Assembly (NCBI RefSeq): GCF_002954385.1
Contig: NZ_MQVY01000002.1
Coordinates: 477,690 to 541,689 of the forward strand
Direction of reading: 5' to 3'
DNA length: 64,000 nucleotides
Source: Tenacibaculum sp. SG-28
GTDB taxonomy: Bacteria; Bacteroidota; Bacteroidia; Flavobacteriales; Flavobacteriaceae
A program made the translations under genes and the position numbers. Shown here in pieces: positions 18,906-29,117 of this stretch (its first letter is position 1; the number at the start of each line of letters is the position of its first letter). The notes under the pieces were generated by a model. That model worked only from the letters and a program-made list of their open reading frames with translations, did no database searches and was not told the origin of the DNA.

Positions 18906-20003
18906 ATGAAAAAAGAAAAATTGTTAGCTATACTTAGGCTGCAAGTAGCTAAACACGTTGGAGATATTACTGCTAAAAAGCTTATCCATGCTACTGGAAG
19001 TCCTGAACAAATATTTCTAGAGAACCAACAAACTTTAGCAAAAATACCCGGAATTGGTAAACATACCATTGCATCACTATTAGATCCAAAGGCATACGAA
19101 AAAGCGATGCTTGAACTGGAATTCTTAGAGAACTCTGATTACACTTTTGTATATTATGAAGATGTGGATTACCCCACAAATTTAAAGCAATGTATCGATG
19201 CTCCTATACTAATTTTTAAAGATGGAAATATAGATTTTACATCCGACCGAATAATAGCAGTGGTTGGGACTAGAAATATGACCAATTACGGGAGAAATTT
19301 TTGTAAGAATCTCATAGAAAATCTCGCAGAATATAATCCAATAATTGTAAGTGGTTTCGCCTACGGAATAGATATATGTGCACACGATGCCGCGATAAAA
19401 AATAAACTTCAAAATATAGCAGTTTTAGCCCATGGCTTGGAGGAAATATATCCGAAAGCACATAAAAAATACATGCATGCAGTGCAACAAAATGGTGGTT
19501 TTATAACCGATTTCTGGCACGATGAAAAACCGATACGAGAACACTTTTTAAAACGAAATAGAATCGTAGCAGGGTTGGCTGATGCTACGGTGGTAATTGA
19601 ATCTGCAGAAAAAGGTGGGTCTTTGGTAACTGCAGATATTGCAAACTCCTATAATCGCGAAGTTTTTGCGCTCGCCGGAAGACATAATGACGCATTTAGT
19701 AAAGGGTGTAACAATCTCATCAAAACAAACCAAGCACAACTTATCACTTCAGTGAATGATATAGTAGAGGCGTTAAATTGGGATATCCCAAAAAAGAACC
19801 TTCCGGTTCAACCCCTGTTATTCGATAATTTAACGGAAGAAGAACAAAAAATAGTTGACTTTTTAGTTGAAAATGACAAGCAAGACCTAGATACTATAGC
19901 TTTTTCCTGTAATATTCCTGTGTATAGAATGTCTCCGCTATTGCTAGGATTAGAGATGAAAGAGATAATAAAGCCCTTTCCAGGTAGATTATTTTCCGTG
20001 TAA
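18906..20003 (+). CDS. dprA: DNA-processing protein DprA
   Basis: DprA loads RecA onto incoming single-stranded DNA during natural transformation. The 365-residue protein has the usual layout: helix-hairpin-helix-like N-terminus (IPGIGKHTIASLL), a Rossmann-like core with VVGTRNMTNYG, SGFAYGIDICAHDAA, ENDRLIKRN-type segment (EHFLKRNRIVAGLADATVVIE), and the GSLVTADIANSYNREVFALAG motif, then a C-terminal winged-helix-like DML1 domain. The start ATG follows a near-consensus box TATCTTGG by about 20 bp. Confidence 0.96.
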   Translation: MKKEKLLAILRLQVAKHVGDITAKKLIHATGSPEQIFLENQQTLAKIPGIGKHTIASLLDPKAYEKAMLELEFLENSDYTFVYYEDVDYPTNLKQCIDAPILIFKDGNIDFTSDRIIAVVGTRNMTNYGRNFCKNLIENLAEYNPIIVSGFAYGIDICAHDAAIKNKLQNIAVLAHGLEEIYPKAHKKYMHAVQQNGGFITDFWHDEKPIREHFLKRNRIVAGLADATVVIESAEKGGSLVTADIANSYNREVFALAGRHNDAFSKGCNNLIKTNQAQLITSVNDIVEALNWDIPKKNLPVQPLLFDNLTEEEQKIVDFLVENDKQDLDTIAFSCNIPVYRMSPLLLGLEMKEIIKPFPGRLFSV

Positions 20004-20052
20004 ACAAACAACTCTGCAAAAAATGAGCTAAGGCTTTTCGCAAAAGGATACT

Positions 20053-20060
20053 TAGTTTTG
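20053..20060 (+). promoter_or_regulatory. Promoter -7 box of the kinase-like gene
   Basis: TAGTTTTG, perfect TAnnTTTG, 53 bp upstream of the ATG at 20114. Confidence 0.5.
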
Positions 20061-20113
20061 CTTACAAAAATAAGAATAGTTTAAAATAGATTATTTTTAC
20101 AAAAAAGATATAC

Positions 20114-21172
20114 ATGTCATCCAATGAAAAATTAATGTCGCAGAAAAAGCCTGCGTTTCCTGTAATAAATCCTTTAAATGAGTATTTAGTGGAGCATAGC
20201 AGAAACATTAAAATACCCATTTTTTACGATGACTTACTTCGTTTCCAAGGATCAATCGTAGTTTACGATAAAAATGAAGAAGACACTTTGTGGGTAAGAA
20301 CCTATTATTCAGAATTCGAAAGAGAAGAAATCGATCTAAGCTTAAAAAAAGTGTATACTCTACTGCATTCCAATGGTAATGAGGAAACTATTCCTTACTT
20401 AAATATTGATGCTATAGACTACTGTACTTTTGGAAATTCCAAACCTTTCCGCGTAAAAGTTAGAAATGTATTAAATGATAATTATACTCATTTTTACATC
20501 AAAAAAACAGATGCATCAAGAATTTATGGCTTGGAGTTAGAGCACATTTTATCGCCGTATAACCTCAACTTTTTGGTTTATAAAGACACCTTAATTGAAG
20601 AACATATTGCAGGAATTCCAGGGGACGATTTTATTCGTGATTTTCTACCAAAATGTACCGAGTCTGAAAAAGCCCAAATTGCAAAAGAGTTTGTAAAATT
20701 TAACGAAAGATGTATGATACGATTATTAGGAGATATGCGTTCCTATAATTATGTAATTGTACCTACGCATGATTTTGACCATGTGGTTTATAAAATAAGA
20801 GCTATCGACTTTGACCAACAGTGCTTTGAAGGGAAATTTAAAGTATACAATCCACAATTTTTTAAAGAAAATATTCGAATGGTTGCTTTAGTAGGTCAAA
20901 AACTACAAGAAGCCTCGATAAACCAATATAAAATCGAAGAGAGGTCTATTGTAGCGAAACGTATTCTAAGTTCTGAAACTCGTGTAAACGAACTAATAAA
21001 TTGCATGAAAAAAGACGTAATTTCTTCAGAAAAAAATATTGATTTATTAAAAAATCAAATCTATAATTTTACAAAGGATGTACAATTTAAAAGAAGTAGC
21101 AATATGGGAGAAATCTTAGAGACTGCTTTAGAATTTGTAAAAAGAAATTACGAAAACATGCGTGTTTCTTAA
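20114..21172 (+). CDS. Conserved-looking hypothetical protein with kinase-like catalytic motifs
   Basis: A 352-residue soluble protein with no signal peptide. I do not recognise a named family. Residues 205-235 contain LLGDMRSYNYVIV (Asp207, then Asn212 five residues on) and, 20 residues later, IRAIDFDQQ (Asp232, Asp234). This spacing mimics the catalytic loop (HxDxxxxN) and DFG/IDFD metal-binding motif of HipA, aminoglycoside phosphotransferase and protein kinase-like enzymes. Upstream, LVYKDTLIEEHIAG (155-167) could be a hinge, and Lys130/131 a nucleotide lysine. The C-terminal 90 residues look helical. The kinase reading is inference. It is monocistronic, with its own promoter box. Confidence 0.75.
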   Translation: MSSNEKLMSQKKPAFPVINPLNEYLVEHSRNIKIPIFYDDLLRFQGSIVVYDKNEEDTLWVRTYYSEFEREEIDLSLKKVYTLLHSNGNEETIPYLNIDAIDYCTFGNSKPFRVKVRNVLNDNYTHFYIKKTDASRIYGLELEHILSPYNLNFLVYKDTLIEEHIAGIPGDDFIRDFLPKCTESEKAQIAKEFVKFNERCMIRLLGDMRSYNYVIVPTHDFDHVVYKIRAIDFDQQCFEGKFKVYNPQFFKENIRMVALVGQKLQEASINQYKIEERSIVAKRILSSETRVNELINCMKKDVISSEKNIDLLKNQIYNFTKDVQFKRSSNMGEILETALEFVKRNYENMRVS

Positions 21173-21219
21173 AAAAATGCAATACTCACTTTTTGTGACA
21201 TAAGTTTATATTCATGTCT

Positions 21220-22076
21220 TTATTTCTTACTTCGAATACTTTCTATACAAACCGCTGCTAAAATTAAACTACCTCCAATATAAGTATTTGTGGTAGGCAT
21301 CTCTCCGAGAAATAAAGCAGCAAGAATAATACCAAAAACAGGTTGTATGCTTCCGATAATACCCGTTGTGGTTGCAGAAAAGAATTTTAAAGAATGTACC
21401 ATTAAACTATGTCCTATTGCTGTAGTTATCAAACCTAACATTATCAAATAAGGAAGTTGGGATTGGATATCGGAAACATCTTTAATAAATAAAAAAGGAA
21501 AAAGACAAACTGCAACAATAACTGTTTGGTAAAACATTAGTAAAACCCCATTATACTCTAGTACATATTTTTTTAAAATAAGTATCCGAATAGCATAGGA
21601 TACTGCAGAAAACAACCCAAAAACTACGCCTTGAAAACTTGAATTATCTAGGCTAAATTCGGGAGAAAGAATGAATAACCCTACAAAGACTAAAAGACCA
21701 AAAAAAGGTGTATTGGATTAAATTTTACCTTTAAAAAAAGTGGTTCTAAAAATGCAATTAGTACAGGAAACGTAAAAAGAGAAAGCATTCCTATTGCTAC
21801 ATTCGATAATTTTAGTGCATAAAAATAAGTAACCCAATGAATCGCCATTAGTATTCCACCAAGTAAAAAAGGAAGTTTATGCTTTGGAGACTTCACAGCA
21901 AGACTAACTTTATTTATCGTTAAATAAATACCCAAAAATATCATTGCTAAAAACGCTCTACACCAAATAATTACCTCCGTAGGCATCGCTATATATTTGC
22001 CCAATACTCCTGAAGTACTAATTAAGAAGGTTGCTAATAAAAGCCCTCCAATATTTTTAGTGTGATCTTTATTCAT
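21220..22076 (-). CDS. EamA/DMT-superfamily permease, apparent frameshift
   Basis: A predicted ten-helix exporter of metabolites (drug/metabolite transporter type) of about 285 residues. The N-terminal EamA unit spans 22076 to about 21700 and the C-terminal unit ends at 21220. The frame breaks at the A run 21700-21706: one extra base restores IHLFFGLLVFVGLFIL. The second unit has the usual motif YLIMLGLITTAIGHSLMVHSL and GSIQPVFGIILAALFLGE. The gene starts 5 bp after the mfd stop codon, so it is probably co-transcribed with mfd. Substrate unknown. Confidence 0.85.
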
Positions 22077-22081
22077 AGGTA

Positions 22082-25000
22082 TTATCCAATAGATTTTAAC
22101 ACTGTTAGTGCTTTTGCAATTGAGTCAATTTTTATAAAAGTTACCAGTAAACGCAAACCTGTTTTGGTTTGTTTTTCTTTCATAACGCAACTCTTTGGAT
22201 GCGTTTGAACGTATTGCAACATTTTTGAAAAAGCTTCCGTTTGGTAAAAATCACTTTGTTGATCGGCAACAAAATACCCCAATAATCTCTTTTGTTTTAA
22301 AATAACTTTCTCCAAGCCCATTTTCTTAGCAAGCCATTTAATTCGAACGCTATCTAATAAATCTGCTACCTGGGTAGGATATGGGCCAAATCTGTCGGTA
22401 ATTTCTTGTTCAAAAACTTGTAATTCCTCCTCTGTTTCTAGTGTAGAAAGTTTGTTATATAAAATTAGTCTTTCACTTACAGAATTAACATAATCGTCTG
22501 GAAATAAAATTTCAAAATCGGTGTCAATTTGCACCTCTTTAACATACTCTTTAACGGTATCATGATCGATTGGATACAGATCTTTAAATTCATTCTCTTT
22601 TAGCTCCTCAATCGCCTCTTGTAAAATCTTTTGGTATGCATCAAAACCAATATCATTTATAAAGCCACTTTGTTCTCCACCTAGTAAATCTCCTGCACCA
22701 CGTATTTCTAGATCCTTCATCGCAATGTGTAAACCACTTCCCAGATCAGAAAAAAGCTCTAATGCCTGAATCTTTTTTCTCGCGTCTTCCGTCATATGGT
22801 GATATGGAGGAGTTATAAAATAACAAAAAGCTTTTTATTAGATCGTCCTACGCGACCTCTCATCTGATGCAGATCGGATAGCCCAAAATTATTGGCATTA
22901 TTTATAAATATAGTATTGGCATTCGGAACATCCAAGCCACTTTCAACAATAGTAGTAGCTACTAAAACGTCAAACTCATTATTCATAAAAGCAAGCATTA
23001 ATTCCTCTAGCTTTTTACCTTCCATTTGTCCGTGACCAACAGCGATTTTCGCATCTGGTACAAGGCGTTGTAGTAAACCTGCTACCTCTTTTATATTTTC
23101 AATTCTATTGTGAATAAAATAAACTTGTCCTCCTCGTGAAATTTCATAAGAAACGGCATCGCGTATGGTGTCTTCCGTAAAACGTATCACATTAGTTTCG
23201 ATGGGATGTCGATTCGGTGGAGGGGTTTTAATAACCGACAAATCCCTTGCTGCCATTAAACTAAACTGCAAGGTTCTTGGTATCGGTGTCGCTGTTAAGG
23301 TAAGCGTATCAACGTTTTCTTTAATTGTTTTAAGTTTGTCTTTTGCGGCAACTCCAAATTTCTGTTCTTCATCAATAATTAACAAGCCTAAATCTTTAAA
23401 TTGAACATTTTTGTTGGTAAGTTGATGCGTTCCGATAACAATATCAACACTTCCGTTTGAAATCCCTTCTAAGACTCCTTTACGTTGTTTTGCTGTTCTA
23501 AATCTATTTAAATAATCTACAGTAACCGGAAACTCTTTTAAGCGTTTAGAAAAGGTTTTAAAATGTTGGAAAGCCAAAATAGTGGTTGGAACAAGTACCG
23601 CAACTTGTTTGCCGTTATCTACCGCTTTAAAAGCAGCTCTTATGGCAACTTCTGTTTTTCCAAAGCCAACATCTCCACAGACCAATCTATCCATAGGTTG
23701 TTCTCTTTCCATATCCCTTTTAACATCTTGGGTAGAAGAAAACTGATCTGGAGTATCTTCGTATAGAAAACTAGCTTCTAGTTCATGTTGCATGTGCGTA
23801 TCCGGTCCAAAAGCAAAACCTTTCTCTAACCTTCTTTTTGCGTATAATTTTATGAGATTAAAAGCAATTTCTTTTACGCGTTTTTTTGTTTTCTGCTTTA
23901 CTTTTTTCCAAGCGCCAGAGCCAAGTTTATATATTTTTGGTGGTTTTCCGTCTCTTCCATTAAATTTGGAAATTTTATGTAAAGAATGAATACTTACATA
24001 CAAAATATCACGATCTCCATACACTAATTTTATCGCTTCCTGTTTTTTACCCTCAACATCAATTTTTTGTAAGCCTCCAAACTTTCCAACACCGTGATCT
24101 ATATGTGTAACATAATCTCCAACTTCCAGTTTGGTAAGCTCCTGTAAGGTAATTGATTGTTTTTTTGCATAGCCATTTTTTAGGCGGAATTTATAATACC
24201 GTTCGAATATTTCGTGATCGGTATAACAAGCGATTTTAGCCTCTTCATCTACAAAACCTTGGTATAGAGGAAACACCAATGCTTGGTATGGAACAGTTTG
24301 ATCAGCATCGTTAAAAATATCTTGAAATCGCTGTACTTGTTTGTCATTTGCACACAAAATAAAATTGGAAAACCCTTTAGCATCATTTTCTTTTAAATTA
24401 TCAATCAGTAAGTTGAACTGTTTATTAAAAGAAGGTTGCGGTTTCATGTGAAAGCGAACATCTTTTTCCGGGTTTTCAGATTTTAATTCCGATCGAAAAG
24501 AAATTTCGGCTATGGTAAACGTTTGAAGCTGGGTCGTAATTTCTGTTCCGTTGCAAAACAATGTTTTCGGTTGCGCATGCTTAAGCTCTTTAGATAATGC
24601 AGCAAAAGCAGTTGTGGCTTTATCAAAAAATGCATCTAAACGATTGTTTAATTGTGTGCTATTTCTCACCAACACTACCGAGTCGTTAGGAATGTATTTT
24701 AAAAAACTTTCTCTGTGCTCTTGTAAAGTTTTGTTTTCTATATTTGGTATAATACTAACTTTCTTTAATTTTTCTTTAGAAAGTTGTGTTTCAACATCAA
24801 AACTTCGAATACTATCGATTTCATCACCAAAAAATTCAATTCGATACGGAATATCATTAGAAAAAGAAAATACATCAATAATACCTCCGCGTACCGAAAA
24901 TTCACCTGGTTCGGTAACAAAATCTACGCGATTAAAATTATACTCAAAAAGAACCTCGTTAATAAAGTCGAGGGAAACTTGATCTCCAACAGAAACTTTA

Positions 25001-25428
25001 AGTGTGCTTTTTTCTAGTTCCTTTTTGGTTACTACCTTTTCGAATAAAGCAGCAGGATAGGTAACAATTACAGCAGGTTTTCTTCTAGAATTAATACGAT
25101 TTAAAACCTCAGATCGAAGTAATACATTCGCATTATCCGTTTCCTCAATTTGATAGGGTCTTCGGTAAGAGCCAGGATAAAACAAAACATTCTTTTCACC
25201 TAATAATTGTTCTAAATCATTCAAGTAATATGCTGCTTCTTCTTTATCATTACAAATAAAAAGATAAGGTTTAACAACTTGCTTAAAAGACTCAGAAATT
25301 ACAAAAGATAACGAAGATCCCACCAAATTCGTAATTTGAAATTGGTTTGCATCTTGTTTAAATTGCGCAACAATCTTTTTAACTTTAGAAGATTGTTGGT
25401 AATGATTAACAATGGTTTGCTTGCTCAA
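22082..25428 (-). CDS. mfd: Transcription-repair coupling factor Mfd, apparent frameshift
   Basis: Mfd removes stalled RNA polymerase from DNA lesions and recruits UvrA. The restored protein is about 1115 residues: UvrB-homology N-terminus (YPGSYRRPYQIEETDN), CarD-like RNA polymerase-interacting domain (GDYVTHIDHGVGKFGGL), RecG-like motor with Walker A GDVGFGKTE, DEEQ box (IIDEEQKFGV), TATPIPRTL and QMRGRVGRS, and a C-terminal TRCF domain. The frame breaks at 22832-22836; one extra A on the coding strand restores GRSNKKAFCYFITPPYHHMT. Most homologues continue through this point, so the break is very likely a base-call error. Confidence 0.95.
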
Positions 25429-25525
25429 CAGAAAAAAATTTGCACAAAAATAAGGCTATTATTAATGGAAATAAAATAGAAGGTTTGTAAATAGCAGACT
25501 TGTAGGTTGTTTTTAGCAATTAACC

Positions 25526-25693
25526 ATGAAGTACTACGTTCAAAAGTTTACTTCCCAACAAAACGAGCATTTTTTCTATTTGATGGCATTTCCTAGTTTG
25601 GAATATCGTCTAATATTTTTAAATAAAGTTATAGTATTACTTTGTCTAATCTTTCATACGTATACTAGTAATAGGTTACCAATGAAAAAATAA
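25526..25693 (+). CDS. Possible 55-residue small ORF, weak
   Basis: An ATG frame beginning MKYYVQKFTSQQNEHFFY in the gap between mfd and the esterase, with a hydrophobic centre. No promoter box or terminator was seen. Could be chance in AT-rich sequence. Confidence 0.2.
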   Translation: MKYYVQKFTSQQNEHFFYLMAFPSLEYRLIFLNKVIVLLCLIFHTYTSNRLPMKK

Positions 25694-25703
25694 ATAAAGG
25701 GGA

Positions 25704-26591
25704 TTATTTCTGGTTAAGTATAGAAATTATTTTTTGCAATGCTACTCTAGCTTCTTTCATAACAGGTAAAAATGGCCATATATGGGGCATGTTATAACCG
25801 AATATTGGAAAAACAGCTACCTTAGCTTTTTGTAGTTTCTGAAGTGCGATTAATTGATCAGGATACGTAATATCATTCTCTGCTAAGAATAAAAAAGTAG
25901 GAGGGAAGTTATGATAATCTCCATTGTTTGGTGAAATTATTGGGTCTTTTAAACGATCATTAGCGCATAATTTCTTTGCACTGAAGACTCCTTTTTTAGA
26001 TAAAATTGGATCGGTTTTGTCAACAGCATTAATAGCAGGATTGGTAAAAGTCGCATCCATTACAGGAGAAACTAAAATAATTCGTTTTGGAAGTTTACAA
26101 TTCTGTGCTAGTAACCGTTGAACTAATGTCGTAATTAAAGTACCACCAGCAGAATCCCCTAAAAGGGTAATAGCTGTAGTAGGATATTTTTTTACAGCAG
26201 TAGCGTAAATTGCATCTATATTTCTTGAAATATCCTCTATATTGCTCTCTGGAGCCTTTGGGTAGTCACACATCCAAACTGCATGATTTGTGTTTTTAGC
26301 TATGTTCTTCACAGCATTCCAGTGATGTGCTTTTGGACCTGAAATGAATGCCCCACCATGTATAAAAAGGACTAGTTTTTCTGAATTCTTAGATGTAGCA
26401 ACCTCGGTAATAGAGGAATCTGATATTGTAAAGCGACGCAGACTGTTTTTCTGGTAAAAAAATGTTTTCGGATGATGAATATCTCCTTTTCTAACTTTTT
26501 TTAAATTTATTGGGTCTTTAGAAAAGTTGCTTTTTATCCCTTTCAACCGAATAATAAACAAACAGATATAATAACTTAAACTTTGTTTCAT
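25704..26591 (-). CDS. Alpha/beta hydrolase, hormone-sensitive-lipase-type esterase
   Basis: A 295-residue carboxylesterase-like hydrolase. The family hallmarks are an oxyanion HGGAF motif near residue 78, nucleophile GDSAGG near 145, a catalytic Asp in FLFLAENDITYPDQ and a His in YNMPHIWPF. A basic hydrophobic N-terminal stretch (YYICLFIIRLK) might anchor it to the membrane, but it lacks a cleavage site. No obvious operon partner; the substrate cannot be predicted beyond short-chain esters typical of the family. Confidence 0.9.
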   Translation of the reverse strand: MKQSLSYYICLFIIRLKGIKSNFSKDPINLKKVRKGDIHHPKTFFYQKNSLRRFTISDSSITEVATSKNSEKLVLFIHGGAFISGPKAHHWNAVKNIAKNTNHAVWMCDYPKAPESNIEDISRNIDAIYATAVKKYPTTAITLLGDSAGGTLITTLVQRLLAQNCKLPKRIILVSPVMDATFTNPAINAVDKTDPILSKKGVFSAKKLCANDRLKDPIISPNNGDYHNFPPTFLFLAENDITYPDQLIALQKLQKAKVAVFPIFGYNMPHIWPFLPVMKEARVALQKIISILNQK

Positions 26592-26806
26592 CTAGTTTTA
26601 TTTTTACTATTGACAAAATGATTTTACACGTAAAATTTCTTTAAGGTATAATAATTTTATTATTTAATGGTCTTCTACGTTTTTTTGAACACAAATCCTT
26701 AAATTTTATTTTTAGGGTTTAAATACGCTATTTACTACGATTTTAAGGGTTTTTTCTCTAGATAGACCAATATACCTAAGAGGTAAAAAAAACGCTTTAA
26801 AAAACT

Positions 26807-26828
26807 ATTCTAAACACGTGTTTAGAAT
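26807..26828. promoter_or_regulatory. 22-bp perfect palindrome upstream of the TerB-like gene
   Basis: Each arm reads ATTCTAAACAC, centred on CACGTG. It lies in the 384-bp gap between the esterase and TerB-like gene, about 150 bp before the latter's ATG. It may be an operator for a dimeric regulator. It does not match parS (the arms are AAAC, not TTTC). The rest of 26592-26975 shows nothing recognisable. Confidence 0.45.
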
Positions 26829-26975
26829 TGGTATTTCTTATAAAGAATTAACTTTTGTATCAGAAAAAATAATTGTAAATTGTACTATTACTTTTTTACA
26901 CCAAAGTAATTATTACGTCATGTATTATTCTAGATGCTTAGTGATTACTTTTAAATTTTTAAAGACCGAGAAGCT

Positions 26976-27407
26976 ATGGCTATTTCAGATTTATATGCAA
27001 GCGGACAACACAAACAAGAAATTGGACACTTTGCAAGTATCGTAAAAATTGCTAAGACCGATAATATTATTTCAGAAGGAGAAAAAATTTTGCTAGATCG
27101 TGCTGCTAAAAAATTACATATAAGCGCAGTGGAATATGAAAAAATATTGGAAAATCCCGAAAAATTCCCGGTAAACCCTCCAGTAAGTTATGAAGAACGC
27201 ATCGAAAGACTACATCGTTTAACACGTATGGTTTTTGCTAATGATCACGTGGAAAAGGAACAAGTACATCTATTGCGAAAAATAGCGGTCGCACTTCATT
27301 TTTCCACCGATAATATTGATAAGATTTGTTCTAAAGCAATACAACTAGTAGCTAGAAATTCTGATTTAGAAACATTTAGCACTTCTATTAAAGAAATTAA
27401 CCACTAA
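26976..27407 (+). CDS. TerB-family (tellurite resistance-like) small helical protein
   Basis: A 143-residue all-helical cytoplasmic protein resembling TerB/DjlA N-terminal domains: the pattern DNIISEGEKILLDRAAKKL followed by DHVEKEQVHLLRKIAVAL, acidic motifs that bind metal in TerB. No other ter genes are nearby, so a tellurite link is not implied. The ATG at 26976 fits the start of the conserved region. It is convergent with gltX, with only 20 bp between the stops. Confidence 0.82.
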   Translation: MAISDLYASGQHKQEIGHFASIVKIAKTDNIISEGEKILLDRAAKKLHISAVEYEKILENPEKFPVNPPVSYEERIERLHRLTRMVFANDHVEKEQVHLLRKIAVALHFSTDNIDKICSKAIQLVARNSDLETFSTSIKEINH

Positions 27408-27427
27408 AAAAGAAAATTTTAATTTCT

Positions 27428-28951
27428 TTATTCTTGAGATAATTCCTTTATTGCTACTTCAATTCTATGGATAGTTTCCTCTTTTCCAATCATTTCCATA
27501 ATATCAAAAAGATGTGGCCCCTTCAAAGCGCCAACTAAGCTCAATCGAAGTGGTTGCATTACTTTACCAAAACCTATTTCTTTCTTAGTGATCCATTCTT
27601 TAATCAAATTCTCGGTATTTTCAGAAGTAAAGTCGTCTATATTTTGAATCACTTCACCTACCTCAGTCATTAAACTAGGAGTGTTCTCTTTCCATTGTTT
27701 TTTAACTGCTTTTGGGTCGTATGCTTTTGGAGTCTCAAAAAAGAAATCGGATAGTTGCCAAAAATCAGAAACAAATACAGCTCTCTCTTTTACTAAAGCA
27801 ACAACTTTTTTAACGTACGACATTTCTCTAGAAATTCCTCTATTTTCAAGAATTACGGAATAAAGGTTGGCCAATTCTGTGGCAGATTTTTGCTGTAAAT
27901 ATTGCTGGTTAAACCATTTTGTTTTATCCGGACTAAACTTTGCTCCTGATTTACTTACGCGACCCAACTCAAATGCCGCAATTAATTGCTCCATAGAAAA
28001 TATTTCTTGCTCTGTACCTGGGTTCCAACCTAATAGAGCGAGCATATTAACAAAAGCCTCTGGAAAGTAACCTTCTTCTTTGTACCCTGAAGAAACTTCT
28101 CCTGATTTCGGGTTAGTATACGCCAATGGAAAAACAGGAAAACCTAATTTATCACCGTCCCTTTTACTTAATTTTCCTTTACCTACAGGCTTTAGAATAA
28201 GTGGTAAATGAGCAAATTTTGGAGGATTCCAACCAAAAGCTTTGTACAAAAGTATGTGAAGTGGGAGCGAAGGCAACCACTCCTCTCCGCGAATTACATG
28301 AGATATTTGCATCAAATGATCGTCTACTATATTAGCGAGGTGATAGGTAGGCATTCCATCCGATTTAAATAATACTTTATCATCTAAGGTATTTGTATCG
28401 ATGGTAATCGTACCGCGAATTTCATCTACCAATTGAATTGTTTCGTTTTCAGGACTCTTGAAACGGATTACGTATTTTTCTCCATTTTTAATTTTTGCAC
28501 TAACGACATCCTCTGCTAGTGCTAAAGAATTTTGAAGTTTGTTTCTATTGTGCCAGTTGTAAATAAAAGTTTTACCCTTTTCTTCATGGTCTTTTCGGTG
28601 TTTATCCAGGTCATCTGAAGAATCAAAAGCATAGTAAGCGCATCCTTTTGCTACTAACTCATCTACGTATTTTTTATAAATTTCTTTACGCTCTGACTGA
28701 CGATAAGGACCGTATTTTTCATGGATGTTTGGGCCTTCATCAATAGTGATATTACACCATTTTAAAGCATCAATTATATATTGTTCAGCATTAGCAACAT
28801 AACGAGTTTGATCGGTGTCTTCAATTCGAAGAATAAAGGTTCCATCATACTTTTTTGCAAATAAGTAGTTGAATAAAGCAGTTCTAACCCCGCCCATGTG
28901 TAAAGGTCCTGTTGGACTTGGTGCAAATCGTACTCTTACTAAATCTGACAT
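27428..28951 (-). CDS. gltX: Glutamate-tRNA ligase
   Basis: A class I aminoacyl-tRNA synthetase that charges tRNA with glutamate. The 507-residue protein has the HIGH-type motif PSPTGPLHMGG at the N-terminus, GEEWLPSLPLH, and the KMSKS-equivalent KLSKRDG near residue 265. The C-terminal anticodon-binding domain is helical. The length is typical. A TATCTTTG promoter box lies 36 bp before the ATG. Confidence 0.98.
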   Translation of the reverse strand: MSDLVRVRFAPSPTGPLHMGGVRTALFNYLFAKKYDGTFILRIEDTDQTRYVANAEQYIIDALKWCNITIDEGPNIHEKYGPYRQSERKEIYKKYVDELVAKGCAYYAFDSSDDLDKHRKDHEEKGKTFIYNWHNRNKLQNSLALAEDVVSAKIKNGEKYVIRFKSPENETIQLVDEIRGTITIDTNTLDDKVLFKSDGMPTYHLANIVDDHLMQISHVIRGEEWLPSLPLHILLYKAFGWNPPKFAHLPLILKPVGKGKLSKRDGDKLGFPVFPLAYTNPKSGEVSSGYKEEGYFPEAFVNMLALLGWNPGTEQEIFSMEQLIAAFELGRVSKSGAKFSPDKTKWFNQQYLQQKSATELANLYSVILENRGISREMSYVKKVVALVKERAVFVSDFWQLSDFFFETPKAYDPKAVKKQWKENTPSLMTEVGEVIQNIDDFTSENTENLIKEWITKKEIGFGKVMQPLRLSLVGALKGPHLFDIMEMIGKEETIHRIEVAIKELSQE

Positions 28952-28986
28952 TTCTTATAGTTTATATTCTAATTAAATCCTATCTG

Positions 28987-28994
28987 CAAAGATA
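28987..28994 (-). promoter_or_regulatory. Promoter -7 box of gltX
   Basis: TATCTTTG on the minus strand, perfect TAnnTTTG; leader of about 30 nt. Confidence 0.65.
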
Positions 28995-29117
28995 CTTATA
29001 CGGTGTAAAGTGTGAAATTATCTAGAGAATTAAATATGTATTTATCGATAAAATTAACATAACGCATTTTTTAGGGTAGTACTTCTTTACTTTAAATGTT
29101 GTATTTTTATAAGTGAT

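Noticed and set aside
26807..26828. The CACGTG palindrome read as parS
   Set aside because: The flanking arms are AAAC rather than TTTC or TTCC, so it does not fit the parS consensus.
26818..27045. 75-codon ORF ahead of and overlapping the TerB-like gene
   Set aside because: Overlaps the better-supported TerB frame, has an AT-driven composition and no initiation signal.
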